Source: Actinacidiphila glaucinigra (GTDB taxonomy: Bacteria > Actinomycetota > Actinomycetes > Streptomycetales > Streptomycetaceae). Taken from it: a DNA stretch of 64,000 bases. The stretch spans positions 74,125 through 138,124 of the forward strand of contig NZ_FZOF01000025.1 in NCBI RefSeq assembly GCF_900188405.1, in the 5' to 3' direction. Positions 29,478 to 37,749 of this stretch are shown piece after piece; the first letter of the stretch is position 1, and the number at the start of each line of letters is the position of its first letter. Made by a program: the position numbers and the translations under genes. The notes under the pieces were generated by a model. That model was given only the letters and a program-made list of their open reading frames with translations. It made no database searches and was not told the origin of the DNA.

Positions 29478-29516
29478 CTAGGTCTAGACCATGCCAGGGT
29501 GACGGGGTCACGTCAA
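29478..29516 (-). promoter_or_regulatory. Chitinase promoter with DasR-type operator (dre)
   Basis: The palindrome AGGTCTAGACCA at 29480-29491 (wider 29478-29493) fits the DasR responsive element of Streptomyces chitinase genes, with one arm base off the ideal. On the minus strand TTGACG (29516-29511) lies 17 bases before CATGGT (29493-29488), so the operator covers the -10 region. The roughly 190-base leader down to the chitinase start and the stretch 29517-29693 on the other side show no gene. Regulation by DasR is inferred from the motif. Confidence 0.75.
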
Positions 29517-29693
29517 TACTTGAAGGGGCGGGCGGGACCCGGCGCGCCCGGCCCCGCGGCGTACCCCTGTCCTCCGCCGCCGTCCGCAGCGGCGAGAATC
29601 GTCCTGGAACGGCAGGCCCGGAACCGCCGGACCGGCAGGCCGCGCACCGCGCGGCGGCCGGCGGCGGGGGCCGGACAGGAAGGAACGACCGCG

Positions 29694-30953
29694 ATGCCCG
29701 CGGAGAGCAACTGGGGCGGCAATGTCGCCTTCACCGCACGAAGGCTCCACCACCCCGAGTCCGTCGCCGAGCTGCAGGAGATCGTGGCCCGGGCCCCACG
29801 GGTGCGCGCCCTCGGGACCCGGCACTCCTTCAGCACCGTCGCCGACACCGACGGCGAGCACGTCTCGACCTCCCGGCTGCCCGCCGTGATCGACGTCGAC
29901 CGCACCGAGCGCACCGCCACGGTCGGTTCGGGGCTGCGCTTCGGCGAGATCGTCCGCGCGATCGACGAGGCGGGCCTGGCGCTGCACAACCTCGGCTCGC
30001 TGCCGCACATCTCCGTGGCCGGGGCGTGCGCCACCGGCACCCACGGCTCCGGCACCGGGCGGCGCAGCCTGGCCGGCGCGGTCCGCGGGATGACCATGGT
30101 CACCGCCGACGGAGAGCTCGCCGAGATCCGGCGGGGCGAGGCCGACTTCGACGGCTCGGTCGTCGCCCTGGGCGCCCTGGGCGTCGTGACCCGGCTGACC
30201 CTCGACCTCGTCCCGGCCTTCGCCGTGCGCCAGACCGTCTACGAGGACATGCCGCGGGAGGAGTTCCGGGAGAACTTCGACGCGGTGATGTCGGCCGGAT
30301 ACAGCGTCTCGGGCTTCACCCGCTGGCGGGAGCGGGCCGTCGACCAGGTCTGGCTCAAGGAGCGGGTCGAGGCCGACGGGGCTGAGCCCGCGCCGCGGAC
30401 GTGGTTCGGCGCCACCGCGGCCGACGGGCCCCGGCACCCCATCCCGGGCATGCCCGGTACGCACTGCACGCCGCAGCAAGGCCTTGTCGGCCCCTGGTAC
30501 GCGCGGCTGCCGCACTTCCGCCTGGAGTTCACCCCGAGCAGCGGCGAGGAGATCCAGTCGGAGTTCTTCGTCGACCGGCGCGACGCCGTGGCGGCGTTCG
30601 ACGCCCTGTGGCAGGTGCGGGAGCGGTTCTCGTCCGAGGTGCTCATCGGCGAGATCCGCACCGTGGCCGCCGACTCCCTGTGGCTCAGCCCGGCGTACGG
30701 ACGGGACAGCGTCGCCTTCCACTTCACCTGGGCCCCGGACGCCGAGGCGGTGGCGCGGGCGGTCCGGGTCGTCGAGGAGGCGCTGCGCCCCTTCTCCGCC
30801 CGCCCGCACTGGGGCAAGCTCTTCACCGCCCCGTCCCCCGACGCACTGCGCGAGCTCTACCCGCGCTACGACGACTTCCGGGCGCTCGCCGCCCGGTTCG
30901 ACCCGTCCGGGGTCTTCCGGAACGCCTTCATGCGTGAGCACTTCCCGGACTGA
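29694..30953 (+). CDS. FAD-linked alditol oxidase / aldonolactone oxidase family protein
   Basis: Predicted flavoprotein that oxidises a sugar alcohol or aldonolactone with oxygen. The 419-residue protein has the VAO-type FAD domain with the GTRHSF loop, whose His44 matches the histidine that carries covalent FAD in AldO of S. coelicolor. It also has the PHISVAGACATGTHGSG signature, the catalytic-domain FRLEFTPSSG and EIRTVAADSLWLSPAYGRD blocks, and a C-terminal HWGKLF. AldO is known to use xylitol and sorbitol; the substrate here is not known. The ATG at 29694 follows AGGAA. Confidence 0.88.
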   Translation: MPAESNWGGNVAFTARRLHHPESVAELQEIVARAPRVRALGTRHSFSTVADTDGEHVSTSRLPAVIDVDRTERTATVGSGLRFGEIVRAIDEAGLALHNLGSLPHISVAGACATGTHGSGTGRRSLAGAVRGMTMVTADGELAEIRRGEADFDGSVVALGALGVVTRLTLDLVPAFAVRQTVYEDMPREEFRENFDAVMSAGYSVSGFTRWRERAVDQVWLKERVEADGAEPAPRTWFGATAADGPRHPIPGMPGTHCTPQQGLVGPWYARLPHFRLEFTPSSGEEIQSEFFVDRRDAVAAFDALWQVRERFSSEVLIGEIRTVAADSLWLSPAYGRDSVAFHFTWAPDAEAVARAVRVVEEALRPFSARPHWGKLFTAPSPDALRELYPRYDDFRALAARFDPSGVFRNAFMREHFPD

Positions 30954-31063
30954 GCCGGCGTGCGCGCCCGGCGCGCCCGCGGGCGCCACCGATGTGCCGC
31001 CCGCGGGGGGCCGGTCATAGACTGACCGCGGTCGAAATGTCCCGTACGAGAGGGTTGGGCATC

Positions 31064-31138
31064 ATGTCCAAGCGAGGGAACAAGCGGCGCGCCCGGAAGA
31101 AGAAGGGCGCCAACCACGGCAAGCGTCCCAACGCGTGA
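31064..31138 (+). CDS. 50S ribosomal protein bL37
   Basis: A 24-residue, very basic peptide reading MSKRGNKRRARKKKG followed by ANHGKRPNA. The KKKGANHGKRPN tail and length match bL37, a small actinobacterial ribosomal protein first seen in mycobacterial cryo-EM structures, where it sits at the large subunit near the 23S rRNA. GAGAGG lies about 9 bases upstream of the ATG, and TAGACT at 31018-31023 is a plausible -10. It is too short for most gene finders and is easily missed. A terminator follows 17 bases after the stop. Confidence 0.85.
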   Translation: MSKRGNKRRARKKKGANHGKRPNA

Positions 31139-31154
31139 CACACGCCGTCCCGCA

Positions 31155-31185
31155 GTGACCGCCCGCGCCCGGCGCGGGCGGTCAC
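31155..31185. terminator. Bidirectional terminator after bL37
   Basis: A 15-bp inverted repeat (31155-31169 with 31171-31185, outer arm GTGACCGCCCGC) lies between the convergent bL37 and MMPL genes; the innermost pairs must open to form a loop. Confidence 0.75.
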
Positions 31186-31199
31186 GGCTGTTCCGGGGC

Positions 31200-33353
31200 T
31201 CAGGTACCGACGCGAGGGGCGTCCGGCGCCACCTGCTCCTCTCCCGGGGGCGCGGGGGCGTGGGGACCGTCCAGCAGGCTCGGCCACCACACGCGGTGCC
31301 GCATGTCGAGGGTGATCGCGGTGACCAGCACCGACCGTACGACCAGGGTGTCGAGCAGGACGCCGAACGCCACCGCGAAGCCGATCTCCGCGAAGCCCAC
31401 GACGGGCAGCGTCGCCAGGGCCGCGAAGGTGCCGGCGAGCACCAGGCCCGCGGAGGTGATCACGCCGCCGGTCGCGGCGAGACCGGTGAGGGTGCCCTCG
31501 CGGGTCCCGGACAGCGCGCTCTCCTCGCGGATCCGCGTCATCAGGAAGATGTTGTAGTCGATCCCCAGCGCCACCAGGAACACGAAGACGAACAGCGGGA
31601 ACGCCGTGTCCTCGCCCTGGAAGCCGAAGACGTGCCGGAAGGCGAGCGCGCTGACGCCGAGCGCGGCGGCGAAGGAGAGCACCACCGTCGCGATGAGCAC
31701 CAGGGGCGCCGTGAGGGCCCGCAGCAGGATGCCGAGGATCACCAGCACGACGACGAGGATCATCGGGATGAGCAGCCTGTTGTCGCGCGCCGCCGCGCGA
31801 CCCGCGTCGAGCTGCGCCGCCGTGCCGCCGCCGACCCTGGCGTCGGCGCCGGGCAGTGCGTGCAGGGTCTCGCGGGCGCGGTCCACGGTGTCCTTGGCGG
31901 CCTGGCTGTCGGCCGGGTCGGTGAGTGTGGCCTCCAGGTGGACCAGGCCGTCCCGCTGCGCGGGCGCGCCCTTCGGTACGACCGCGGAGCCCGGCGCGAC
32001 GCCCTCGACGCCGTCGAGCGCCGCCTTGACCTGCCCCGCCGCACCCGCGTCGGCGATCACCACCAGCGGCTGCCCGGAGCCGGCGGGGAAGTAGCGGGCC
32101 TCGACCTGCTGCCCGGTGACGGAGTCGGGTGTTCCGGTGAAGCTCTCGGCGTTGCTCAGCCCCGCCGCCTCCAGCGTGATCAGACCCAGCGAGAGAGCCG
32201 CGAGTGCGGCCGCGGTGCCCACCCACACCGCGCGCGGCCGCCGGTCGATGCGGCGGCCCACCCGGGACCACAGCCCGCCGCGGGTGGGCTCGGCGGAACC
32301 GACGTGCGGGACGGCGGGCCAGAACACCCAGCGGCCCACGATGACCAGCAGCGCGGGGAAGAGCGTCAGCATGGCGGCCAGGCCGATGGCTATGCCGACG
32401 GCGGCGACCGGTCCGAGCCCGGAGGTCGAGTTCATCTCCGCGGCCAGCAGGCACAGCATGCTCACCGCGACCGTGGCGGCGCTGGCGACGATGGCCGGCC
32501 CCGCCCGGTGCAGGGCCAGCGCCATGGCCTCGTGGCGGTCCTCGTGGCGGCGCAGCTCCTCGCGGTAGCGGGCGACCAGTAGCAGCGCGTAGTCCGTTCC
32601 GGCGCCGAACACCAGGACGGTGAGGATCCCCGCGCTCTGCGCGTTGACGACGAGGTCGGCGTGCTCGGCCAGCAGGTATACGGCCGCCTGCGCGGTGAAC
32701 AGCGCCCCGACGACCGAGACGACCGGCAGCAGGATGAGGGTGACGCTGCGGTAGGTCAGCAGCAGGATGACGACGACCACGGCGAGGGCGCTGTACAGCA
32801 GGGTGCCGTCGATGCCCTCGAACGCCTCGGCGGAGTCGGCCGCGAAGCCGCCCGGTCCGGTGATGTGCACCTCGAGGCCACCGGTGTCGTCGGCGGTGAC
32901 GGCGCGTATGCCGGCGACCGCGTCCGCGAGGCCCGTCCAGCCGCCCTCGTCCATGTCGATGGGGACGATGAGCTGCGCGCCGCGCGGGCCGGCGGCGCGC
33001 TTCTCGTACACAGGGCCGACGGTGCGGTCGCCGAAGACGCCGTGCGCGGTCATCTCCCGTATGCGCTCGGCGTCCTGACGAACGGTCGCACGATCGGCGT
33101 CGGTGAGCCCACCGGGCCGCGCGTAGACCACGACCGCCGGGGCGGTGTCGGGAAGGAACCGCTTCTGCAGCTCCAGGACCTGGGTCGACTCCGCGCCGCC
33201 CGGCAGCCAGGAGGACGAGTCGTTCTGCTGCGCGTCCGTGAGCTTCTGGGCCAGCGGCGCGACCGCGACCAGCAGGACCAGCCAGAGCGCGACCACGACC
33301 CATTTGCCGCGCCTGCCGCAGACCAGGACCGCCCAGCCGCGTGGAGCCTTCAC
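31200..33353 (-). CDS. MMPL/RND family transporter
   Basis: Large membrane exporter related to mycobacterial MmpL and ActII-3. The 717-residue protein has two halves, each with one helix, an outside domain and five more helices (12 in all). The proton-relay motifs are GAGTDYALL in the first half and GIDYNIFL in the second, and a soluble tail ends the chain. The substrate is unknown; family members move lipids, polyketides or drugs. The GTG at 33353 is preceded by GGAGGTG. It is divergent from rpe. Confidence 0.9.
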   Translation of the reverse strand: MKAPRGWAVLVCGRRGKWVVVALWLVLLVAVAPLAQKLTDAQQNDSSSWLPGGAESTQVLELQKRFLPDTAPAVVVYARPGGLTDADRATVRQDAERIREMTAHGVFGDRTVGPVYEKRAAGPRGAQLIVPIDMDEGGWTGLADAVAGIRAVTADDTGGLEVHITGPGGFAADSAEAFEGIDGTLLYSALAVVVVILLLTYRSVTLILLPVVSVVGALFTAQAAVYLLAEHADLVVNAQSAGILTVLVFGAGTDYALLLVARYREELRRHEDRHEAMALALHRAGPAIVASAATVAVSMLCLLAAEMNSTSGLGPVAAVGIAIGLAAMLTLFPALLVIVGRWVFWPAVPHVGSAEPTRGGLWSRVGRRIDRRPRAVWVGTAAALAALSLGLITLEAAGLSNAESFTGTPDSVTGQQVEARYFPAGSGQPLVVIADAGAAGQVKAALDGVEGVAPGSAVVPKGAPAQRDGLVHLEATLTDPADSQAAKDTVDRARETLHALPGADARVGGGTAAQLDAGRAAARDNRLLIPMILVVVLVILGILLRALTAPLVLIATVVLSFAAALGVSALAFRHVFGFQGEDTAFPLFVFVFLVALGIDYNIFLMTRIREESALSGTREGTLTGLAATGGVITSAGLVLAGTFAALATLPVVGFAEIGFAVAFGVLLDTLVVRSVLVTAITLDMRHRVWWPSLLDGPHAPAPPGEEQVAPDAPRVGT

Positions 33354-33503
33354 ACCCGCCACCTCCGCCTCGTCCAAGGCGTCCCCCGAGGAGTGCTCTG
33401 CGATCCGCACAGCATCCCACGCCCGCAAGGGCCGTGCGGGGTGGTTTTCCACAGCCGTACGCCCAGTGCGCGGGGAGGGGGCGGGCACCGCCATACTGGA
33501 CAC

Positions 33504-34169
33504 ATGGCCGTGCAGATCAACCCCAGTATCCTCTCCGCCGACTTCGCGCGCCTCGCCGACGAGGCGCGGGCCGTCGAGGGCGCGGACTGGCTCCACGTCG
33601 ACGTGATGGACAATCACTTCGTCCCCAACCTGACGCTCGGCGTGCCGGTCGTGGAGTCCCTCCGCAAGGCGACGGAGACCCCGCTCGACTGCCATCTGAT
33701 GATCGCCGACCCGGATCGCTGGGCCCCGGCCTACGTCGAGGCGGGCGCCGGCTCCGTCACCTTCCACGTGGAGGCGGCCGCCGCTCCCGTGCGCCTCGCC
33801 CGGGAGATCCGCGCCAAGGGCGCGCGGGCCTCGATGGCGCTCCGGCCGGCCACGCCCGTCGAGCCCTACGAGGACCTGCTGCCCGAGCTCGACATGCTGC
33901 TGATCATGACCGTGGAGCCGGGCTTCGGCGGTCAGGCCTTCCTCGACATCATGCTGCCCAAGATCCGCCGGGCCCGGAAGCTGATCGACAAGCACGGTCT
34001 GGACCTGTGGCTCCAGGTCGACGGGGGAGTCTCCGCCTCCACCATCGAGCGCTGCGCCGAGGCCGGGGCGGACGTCTTCGTGGCCGGCTCCGCCGTCTAC
34101 GGGGCCGAGGATCCGGCCGAGGCGGTACGGGGTCTGCGCAAGCAGGCGGCGGCCGCCTGCGCGCACTGA
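33504..34169 (+). CDS. rpe: Ribulose-phosphate 3-epimerase
   Basis: Interconverts ribulose 5-phosphate and xylulose 5-phosphate in the pentose phosphate pathway. The 221-residue TIM barrel has the metal-binding HVDVMDNHFVPNLT motif, HLMI, the MTVEPGFGGQAF loop and the VDGGVS phosphate site. A CATACT hexamer at 33492-33497 stands six bases before the ATG, so the message may be leaderless; a GTG two codons downstream is an alternative start. Confidence 0.95.
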   Translation: MAVQINPSILSADFARLADEARAVEGADWLHVDVMDNHFVPNLTLGVPVVESLRKATETPLDCHLMIADPDRWAPAYVEAGAGSVTFHVEAAAAPVRLAREIRAKGARASMALRPATPVEPYEDLLPELDMLLIMTVEPGFGGQAFLDIMLPKIRRARKLIDKHGLDLWLQVDGGVSASTIERCAEAGADVFVAGSAVYGAEDPAEAVRGLRKQAAAACAH

Positions 34170-34235
34170 CCACTCCGTGGGCACCGTGCCCCGGTACCCC
34201 GGAGTACGTGCGAGGATGAGCGCGGAGCCGATCAG

Positions 34236-35279
34236 ATGCGCAACTGGGGAGAGAACGTGACCACAGGCCGCACAGGGGTGCGCATGGGCCCCGGCGAGAT
34301 GGTCCAGGCGGCGGCGATGGCGCGCCGCTTCTACTTGGAGGGGAAATCCAAGATCCAGATCGCCGAGGAGTTCGGCGTGAGCCGCTTCAAGGTGGCGCGG
34401 GTCCTGGAGACCGCCCTCGAACGTGACCTCGTGCGCATCGAGATCAGGGTCCCGGCGGAACTCGACGCCGAACGCTCCGACGCCCTTCGGGCCCGCTACG
34501 GGCTGCGGCACGCCGTCGTCGTCGAGTCGCCCGCCGACGAGACCGACGGCCCCGACCCGGAGAACCTGGGAGCGGTCGCCGCGCAGCTGCTCGGCGAACT
34601 GGTCAGCGAGGGCGACGTGCTCGGCCTCGCCTGGGGGCGTTCCATCATCACCATGGCCAACGCCCTCGACCGGCTGCCGCCGTGCACGGTCGTCCAGCTC
34701 ACCGGCGTGTACGACGCCGGCACCGCCGACCGCGGCTCGGTCGAGGCGGTCCGCACCGCCGCGGCCGTATCCGGCGGCGAGGCCCACCCCATGTACGCAC
34801 CCATGGTGCTGCCCGACCCGGCGACCGCGGCGGCGCTGCGCGCCCAGAGCGGCATCGCGGCAGCCATGAGCTACTTCGACAAGGTCACCGTGGCCGTGGT
34901 GTCGATCGGCTCCTGGGCGGCCGGGATCTCCACCGTCCACGACGCCCTGACCGAGGCCGAGCGCGAGCACTACGCCTCCCTCGGCGTCGCCGCGGAGATG
35001 TCCTCGCACCTCTTCGACGCCGAGGGCCTGCTGGTCGGCCGCGACCTGGGCGAGCGCTGCATCACCATCGAAGCGGACCGGCTGCGCCGCATCCCCGAGG
35101 TGCTCGCCATCGCCGGCGGCCTGCGCAAGGCCGCCGCGGTCGACGCCGTGCTGCGGTCCGGTCTGGTGACCAGCATCGTGACGGACACCGCCGCCGCCGA
35201 CTACCTGCTGGACTCCACCGCGCCCATGCCGCGCCCCGCCCTCGACCGCGCGGACCCCGAGGTGCTGCGCGGAGCCTAG
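34236..35279 (+). CDS. SorC/DeoR-family sugar-binding transcriptional regulator
   Basis: Predicted effector-controlled regulator. The 347-residue protein has an N-terminal HTH (about 22-62, with KSKIQIAEEFGVSRFKVARVL) and a SorC-type sugar-phosphate domain of NagB/RpiA fold (about 75-340), with LGLAWGRSI and VSIGSWAAG loops that bind the sugar phosphate in relatives. The ligand is unknown; the neighbour rpe suggests a pentose phosphate. Two starts are possible: ATG at 34236 with GGAG, or GTG at 34257 with GGGGAGAG. Confidence 0.87.
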   Translation: MRNWGENVTTGRTGVRMGPGEMVQAAAMARRFYLEGKSKIQIAEEFGVSRFKVARVLETALERDLVRIEIRVPAELDAERSDALRARYGLRHAVVVESPADETDGPDPENLGAVAAQLLGELVSEGDVLGLAWGRSIITMANALDRLPPCTVVQLTGVYDAGTADRGSVEAVRTAAAVSGGEAHPMYAPMVLPDPATAAALRAQSGIAAAMSYFDKVTVAVVSIGSWAAGISTVHDALTEAEREHYASLGVAAEMSSHLFDAEGLLVGRDLGERCITIEADRLRRIPEVLAIAGGLRKAAAVDAVLRSGLVTSIVTDTAAADYLLDSTAPMPRPALDRADPEVLRGA

Positions 35280-35299
35280 GCTCCGGCCGCGCCGTCGTT

Positions 35300-35334
35300 C
35301 CGTCCGCCGCTCGCGTGCCCTGCGCGGCGGACGG
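35300..35334 (+). terminator. Terminator after the SorC regulator
   Basis: A perfect 11-bp stem (35300-35310 with 35324-35334, arm CCGTCCGCCGC) with a 13-base loop, ending 24 bases before the RNase gene. Confidence 0.65.
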
Positions 35335-35358
35335 CGCGGGCTGTGGCAGCATCGCCGC

Positions 35359-35745
35359 ATGCCGACCGGCCCCGTCCGCCGTGCCACCGCGATCGTCGCC
35401 GTCCTGCTGGGTTGCCTCGCACTGCTGCTCGGCGGCTGCTCCCCGCCCGCCACCGAACCCGTGGCGGCGGTCCCCACGGTGTCCGTCGCGAGCCTGCCGC
35501 CCGAGGCCCGCGAGACGCTCCGGCTGATCGACGCGGGCGGCCCCTTCCCGTACGCGAAGGACGGCACCGTCTTCAACAACTTCGAGGGCCTGCTGCCGGC
35601 GCATCCGCGCGGCTACTACCACGAGTACACCGTCCCGACCCCGGGGACACAGGACCGCGGCGCCCGGCGCATCGTCACCGGCTCCGGCGGGGAGGCCTAC
35701 TACACCGACGACCACTACCAGAGCTTCAGGGCGGTCCGCAGATGA
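35359..35745 (+). CDS. Lipoprotein guanyl-specific ribonuclease (RNase Sa / barnase family)
   Basis: Predicted exported, membrane-anchored RNase. The 128-residue protein has a lipoprotein signal ending in the lipobox LGGC (Cys27), then a domain very close to RNase Sa (LPPEARETLRLIDAGGPFPY, then DGTVFNNFEGLLP). The catalytic residues of RNase Sa line up: Glu89 in YYHEYT, Arg100 and Arg104 in DRGARRI, and His119 in DDHYQSF. The RNase Sa disulfide cysteines are missing. The barstar gene overlaps its stop, so inhibitor is made together with toxin. Confidence 0.9.
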   Translation: MPTGPVRRATAIVAVLLGCLALLLGGCSPPATEPVAAVPTVSVASLPPEARETLRLIDAGGPFPYAKDGTVFNNFEGLLPAHPRGYYHEYTVPTPGTQDRGARRIVTGSGGEAYYTDDHYQSFRAVRR

Positions 35746-36059
35746 CGGCAACGACGGTGCTGGACCTGCACGGGGTCACCACCAAGAGCGCGTTCATGGA
35801 CCGCTGCGCCGAGCAGCTGCGGCTGCCCGGCTGGTTCGGCCGCAACTGGGACGCCCTGTACGACTGCCTCACCGACCTGCCCGACCCAGAGCGGGGCGGG
35901 CTGCGCCTGGTCGTCCGCGGCTGGAGCGACTTCGCGGCGGCCGAACCGGGGGAGTGGCGGACCGCGCGCCGGGTGCTCGCGGACGCGGCGGCCTTCCACG
36001 ACCCCGCCGTGCTCCCCCTGCAGGTCGTCTTGGAGGAACCTACGAACGACCCTTCGTGA
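35742..36059 (+). CDS. Barstar-family ribonuclease inhibitor
   Basis: Predicted cytoplasmic inhibitor of the RNase encoded just upstream. The 105-residue protein has the barstar core PGWFGRNWDALYDCLTDLP. Asp37 and Asp41 match Asp35 and Asp39 of barstar, the residues that plug the barnase active site, and Tyr40 replaces the barstar Trp. The ATG overlaps the RNase stop (ATGA), the usual arrangement for a coupled toxin and immunity pair. Confidence 0.9.
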   Translation: MTATTVLDLHGVTTKSAFMDRCAEQLRLPGWFGRNWDALYDCLTDLPDPERGGLRLVVRGWSDFAAAEPGEWRTARRVLADAAAFHDPAVLPLQVVLEEPTNDPS

Positions 36060-36114
36060 TCACCGGAGTTTCCTCCGTGTTCAATCCGGCTCCGACCGTG
36101 CAAAACTGAAGTAC

Positions 36115-37554
36115 GTGCGTTTCCTCAATGATGCAAAGCCTCCGTACGACCTGACGTACGACGACGTGTTCATGGTCCCCAGCCGCTCGGCGGTGGGATC
36201 CCGCCAGGCGGTCGACCTCTCCGCCCCCGACGGCACCGGCACCACCATCCCCCTCGTGGTGGCCAACATGACGGCCATCGCCGGACGCCGTATGGCCGAG
36301 ACCGTGGCCCGGCGCGGAGGCCTCGTGGTCATCCCGCAGGACATCCCGATCGAGGTCGTCACCGAGGTGATCACCTGGGTGAAGCAGCGGCACCACGTGC
36401 TCGACACCCCGATCGTGCTCGGCCCCCACGCCACCGTCGCCGACGCGCTGGCGCTGCTGCCCAAGCGGGCGCACGGCGCCGCCGTCGTCGTGGAGGACGG
36501 CCGTCCGGTCGGCATCGTCACCGAGCACGACCTCACCGGCGTGGACCGCTTCACCCAGGTCTCCGTGGTGATGTCCAAGGACCTCGTGCTGCTGCCCGCG
36601 GACATCGACCCGCGCGAGGCCTTCAACCGCCTGGAGGACGCCAACCGCAAGCTCGCCCCCGCCGTGGACGCCGACGGCAGGCTGGTCGGCATCCTCACCC
36701 GCAAGGCGGCGCTGCGCGCCACCCTGTACACCCCGGCCACCGACGCCGGCGGGCGGCTGCGCATCGCCGCCGCCGTGGGCATCAACGGCGACGTCGCGGG
36801 CAAGGCCAAGCAGCTGCTCGACGCGGGTGTGGACACCCTCGTCGTCGACACCGCCCACGGCCACCAGGAGAGCATGATCCAGGCCGTGAGGGCCGTCCGC
36901 GCGCTCGACCCGCAGGTGCCGGTCGTGGCCGGCAACGTCGTCTCCGCCGAGGGCGTCCGCGACCTGATCGAGGCCGGCGCCGACATCGTGAAGGTCGGCG
37001 TGGGCCCCGGCGCGATGTGCACCACCCGCATGATGACCGGCGTGGGCCGGCCCCAGTTCTCCGCCGTCCTGGAGTGCGCCGCCGAGGCCGCCCGGCACGG
37101 CAAGCACGTCTGGGCCGACGGCGGCGTCCGGCACCCGCGCGACGTCGCCATGGCGCTCGCCGCGGGCGCGTCCAACGTCATGATCGGCTCCTGGTTCGCG
37201 GGCACCTACGAGTCGCCCGGCGACCTGCAGCAGACCGCCGACGGCCGGCCGTACAAGGAGAGCTTCGGCATGGCCTCCGCCCGCGCGGTGGCCAACCGCA
37301 CCAGCGAGGAGTCCGCGTACGACCGCGCCCGCAAGGGGCTGTTCGAGGAGGGCATCTCCACCTCGCGGATGTTCCTCGACCCGGCCCGCCCGGGTGTCGA
37401 GGACCTGATCGACTCGATCATCGCGGGCGTCCGCAGCTCCTGCACCTACGCCGGTGCCGCCAACCTCTCCGAGTTCGCCGAGAAGGCCGTCGTCGGCATC
37501 CAGAGCGCGGCCGGCTACGCCGAGGGCAAGCCGCTGCACGCCAGCTGGCAGTAG
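36115..37554 (+). CDS. guaB1: GuaB1 family protein, likely GMP reductase with CBS domains
   Basis: The 479-residue TIM-barrel protein belongs to the IMPDH/GMPR superfamily, with a CBS pair inserted at about 95-207 and the catalytic cysteine Cys302 in GPGAMCTTRMMTG. Mycobacterial GuaB1 with this layout has been shown to be a GMP reductase that converts GMP to IMP and is tuned through its CBS module; older annotation as IMP dehydrogenase is probably wrong. GTG start at 36115 directly follows GAAGTAC. A hairpin follows the gene. Confidence 0.88.
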   Translation: MRFLNDAKPPYDLTYDDVFMVPSRSAVGSRQAVDLSAPDGTGTTIPLVVANMTAIAGRRMAETVARRGGLVVIPQDIPIEVVTEVITWVKQRHHVLDTPIVLGPHATVADALALLPKRAHGAAVVVEDGRPVGIVTEHDLTGVDRFTQVSVVMSKDLVLLPADIDPREAFNRLEDANRKLAPAVDADGRLVGILTRKAALRATLYTPATDAGGRLRIAAAVGINGDVAGKAKQLLDAGVDTLVVDTAHGHQESMIQAVRAVRALDPQVPVVAGNVVSAEGVRDLIEAGADIVKVGVGPGAMCTTRMMTGVGRPQFSAVLECAAEAARHGKHVWADGGVRHPRDVAMALAAGASNVMIGSWFAGTYESPGDLQQTADGRPYKESFGMASARAVANRTSEESAYDRARKGLFEEGISTSRMFLDPARPGVEDLIDSIIAGVRSSCTYAGAANLSEFAEKAVVGIQSAAGYAEGKPLHASWQ

Positions 37555-37569
37555 CCACCGCCGCCGGGC

Positions 37570-37595
37570 GCCCCGTTCGCGGAAGCGGACGGGGC
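37570..37595 (+). terminator. Terminator after guaB1
   Basis: An 11-bp stem with one G-U pair (37570-37580 with 37585-37595) closed by the stable tetraloop GGAA begins 16 bases after the guaB1 stop. Confidence 0.7.
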
Positions 37596-37749
37596 ACCGG
37601 CGCGTCCGGGGCACCGCGGGCGGCGCCCCGCTTCGACGCGATCACCCGGGAGTGCTGCGCCGGGCGGACGGCGACCGGCCTCGTAGGCTGGTGCGCGTAC
37701 GGCAAGCGCCGTCCCCAGCTCGCCCGCGAAGAGAAGTGACCCACCCCCA

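Noticed and set aside
36115..37554. Call as ordinary IMP dehydrogenase (guaB)
   Set aside because: The loop around Cys302 and the CBS position fit the GuaB1 branch, whose studied member is a GMP reductase.
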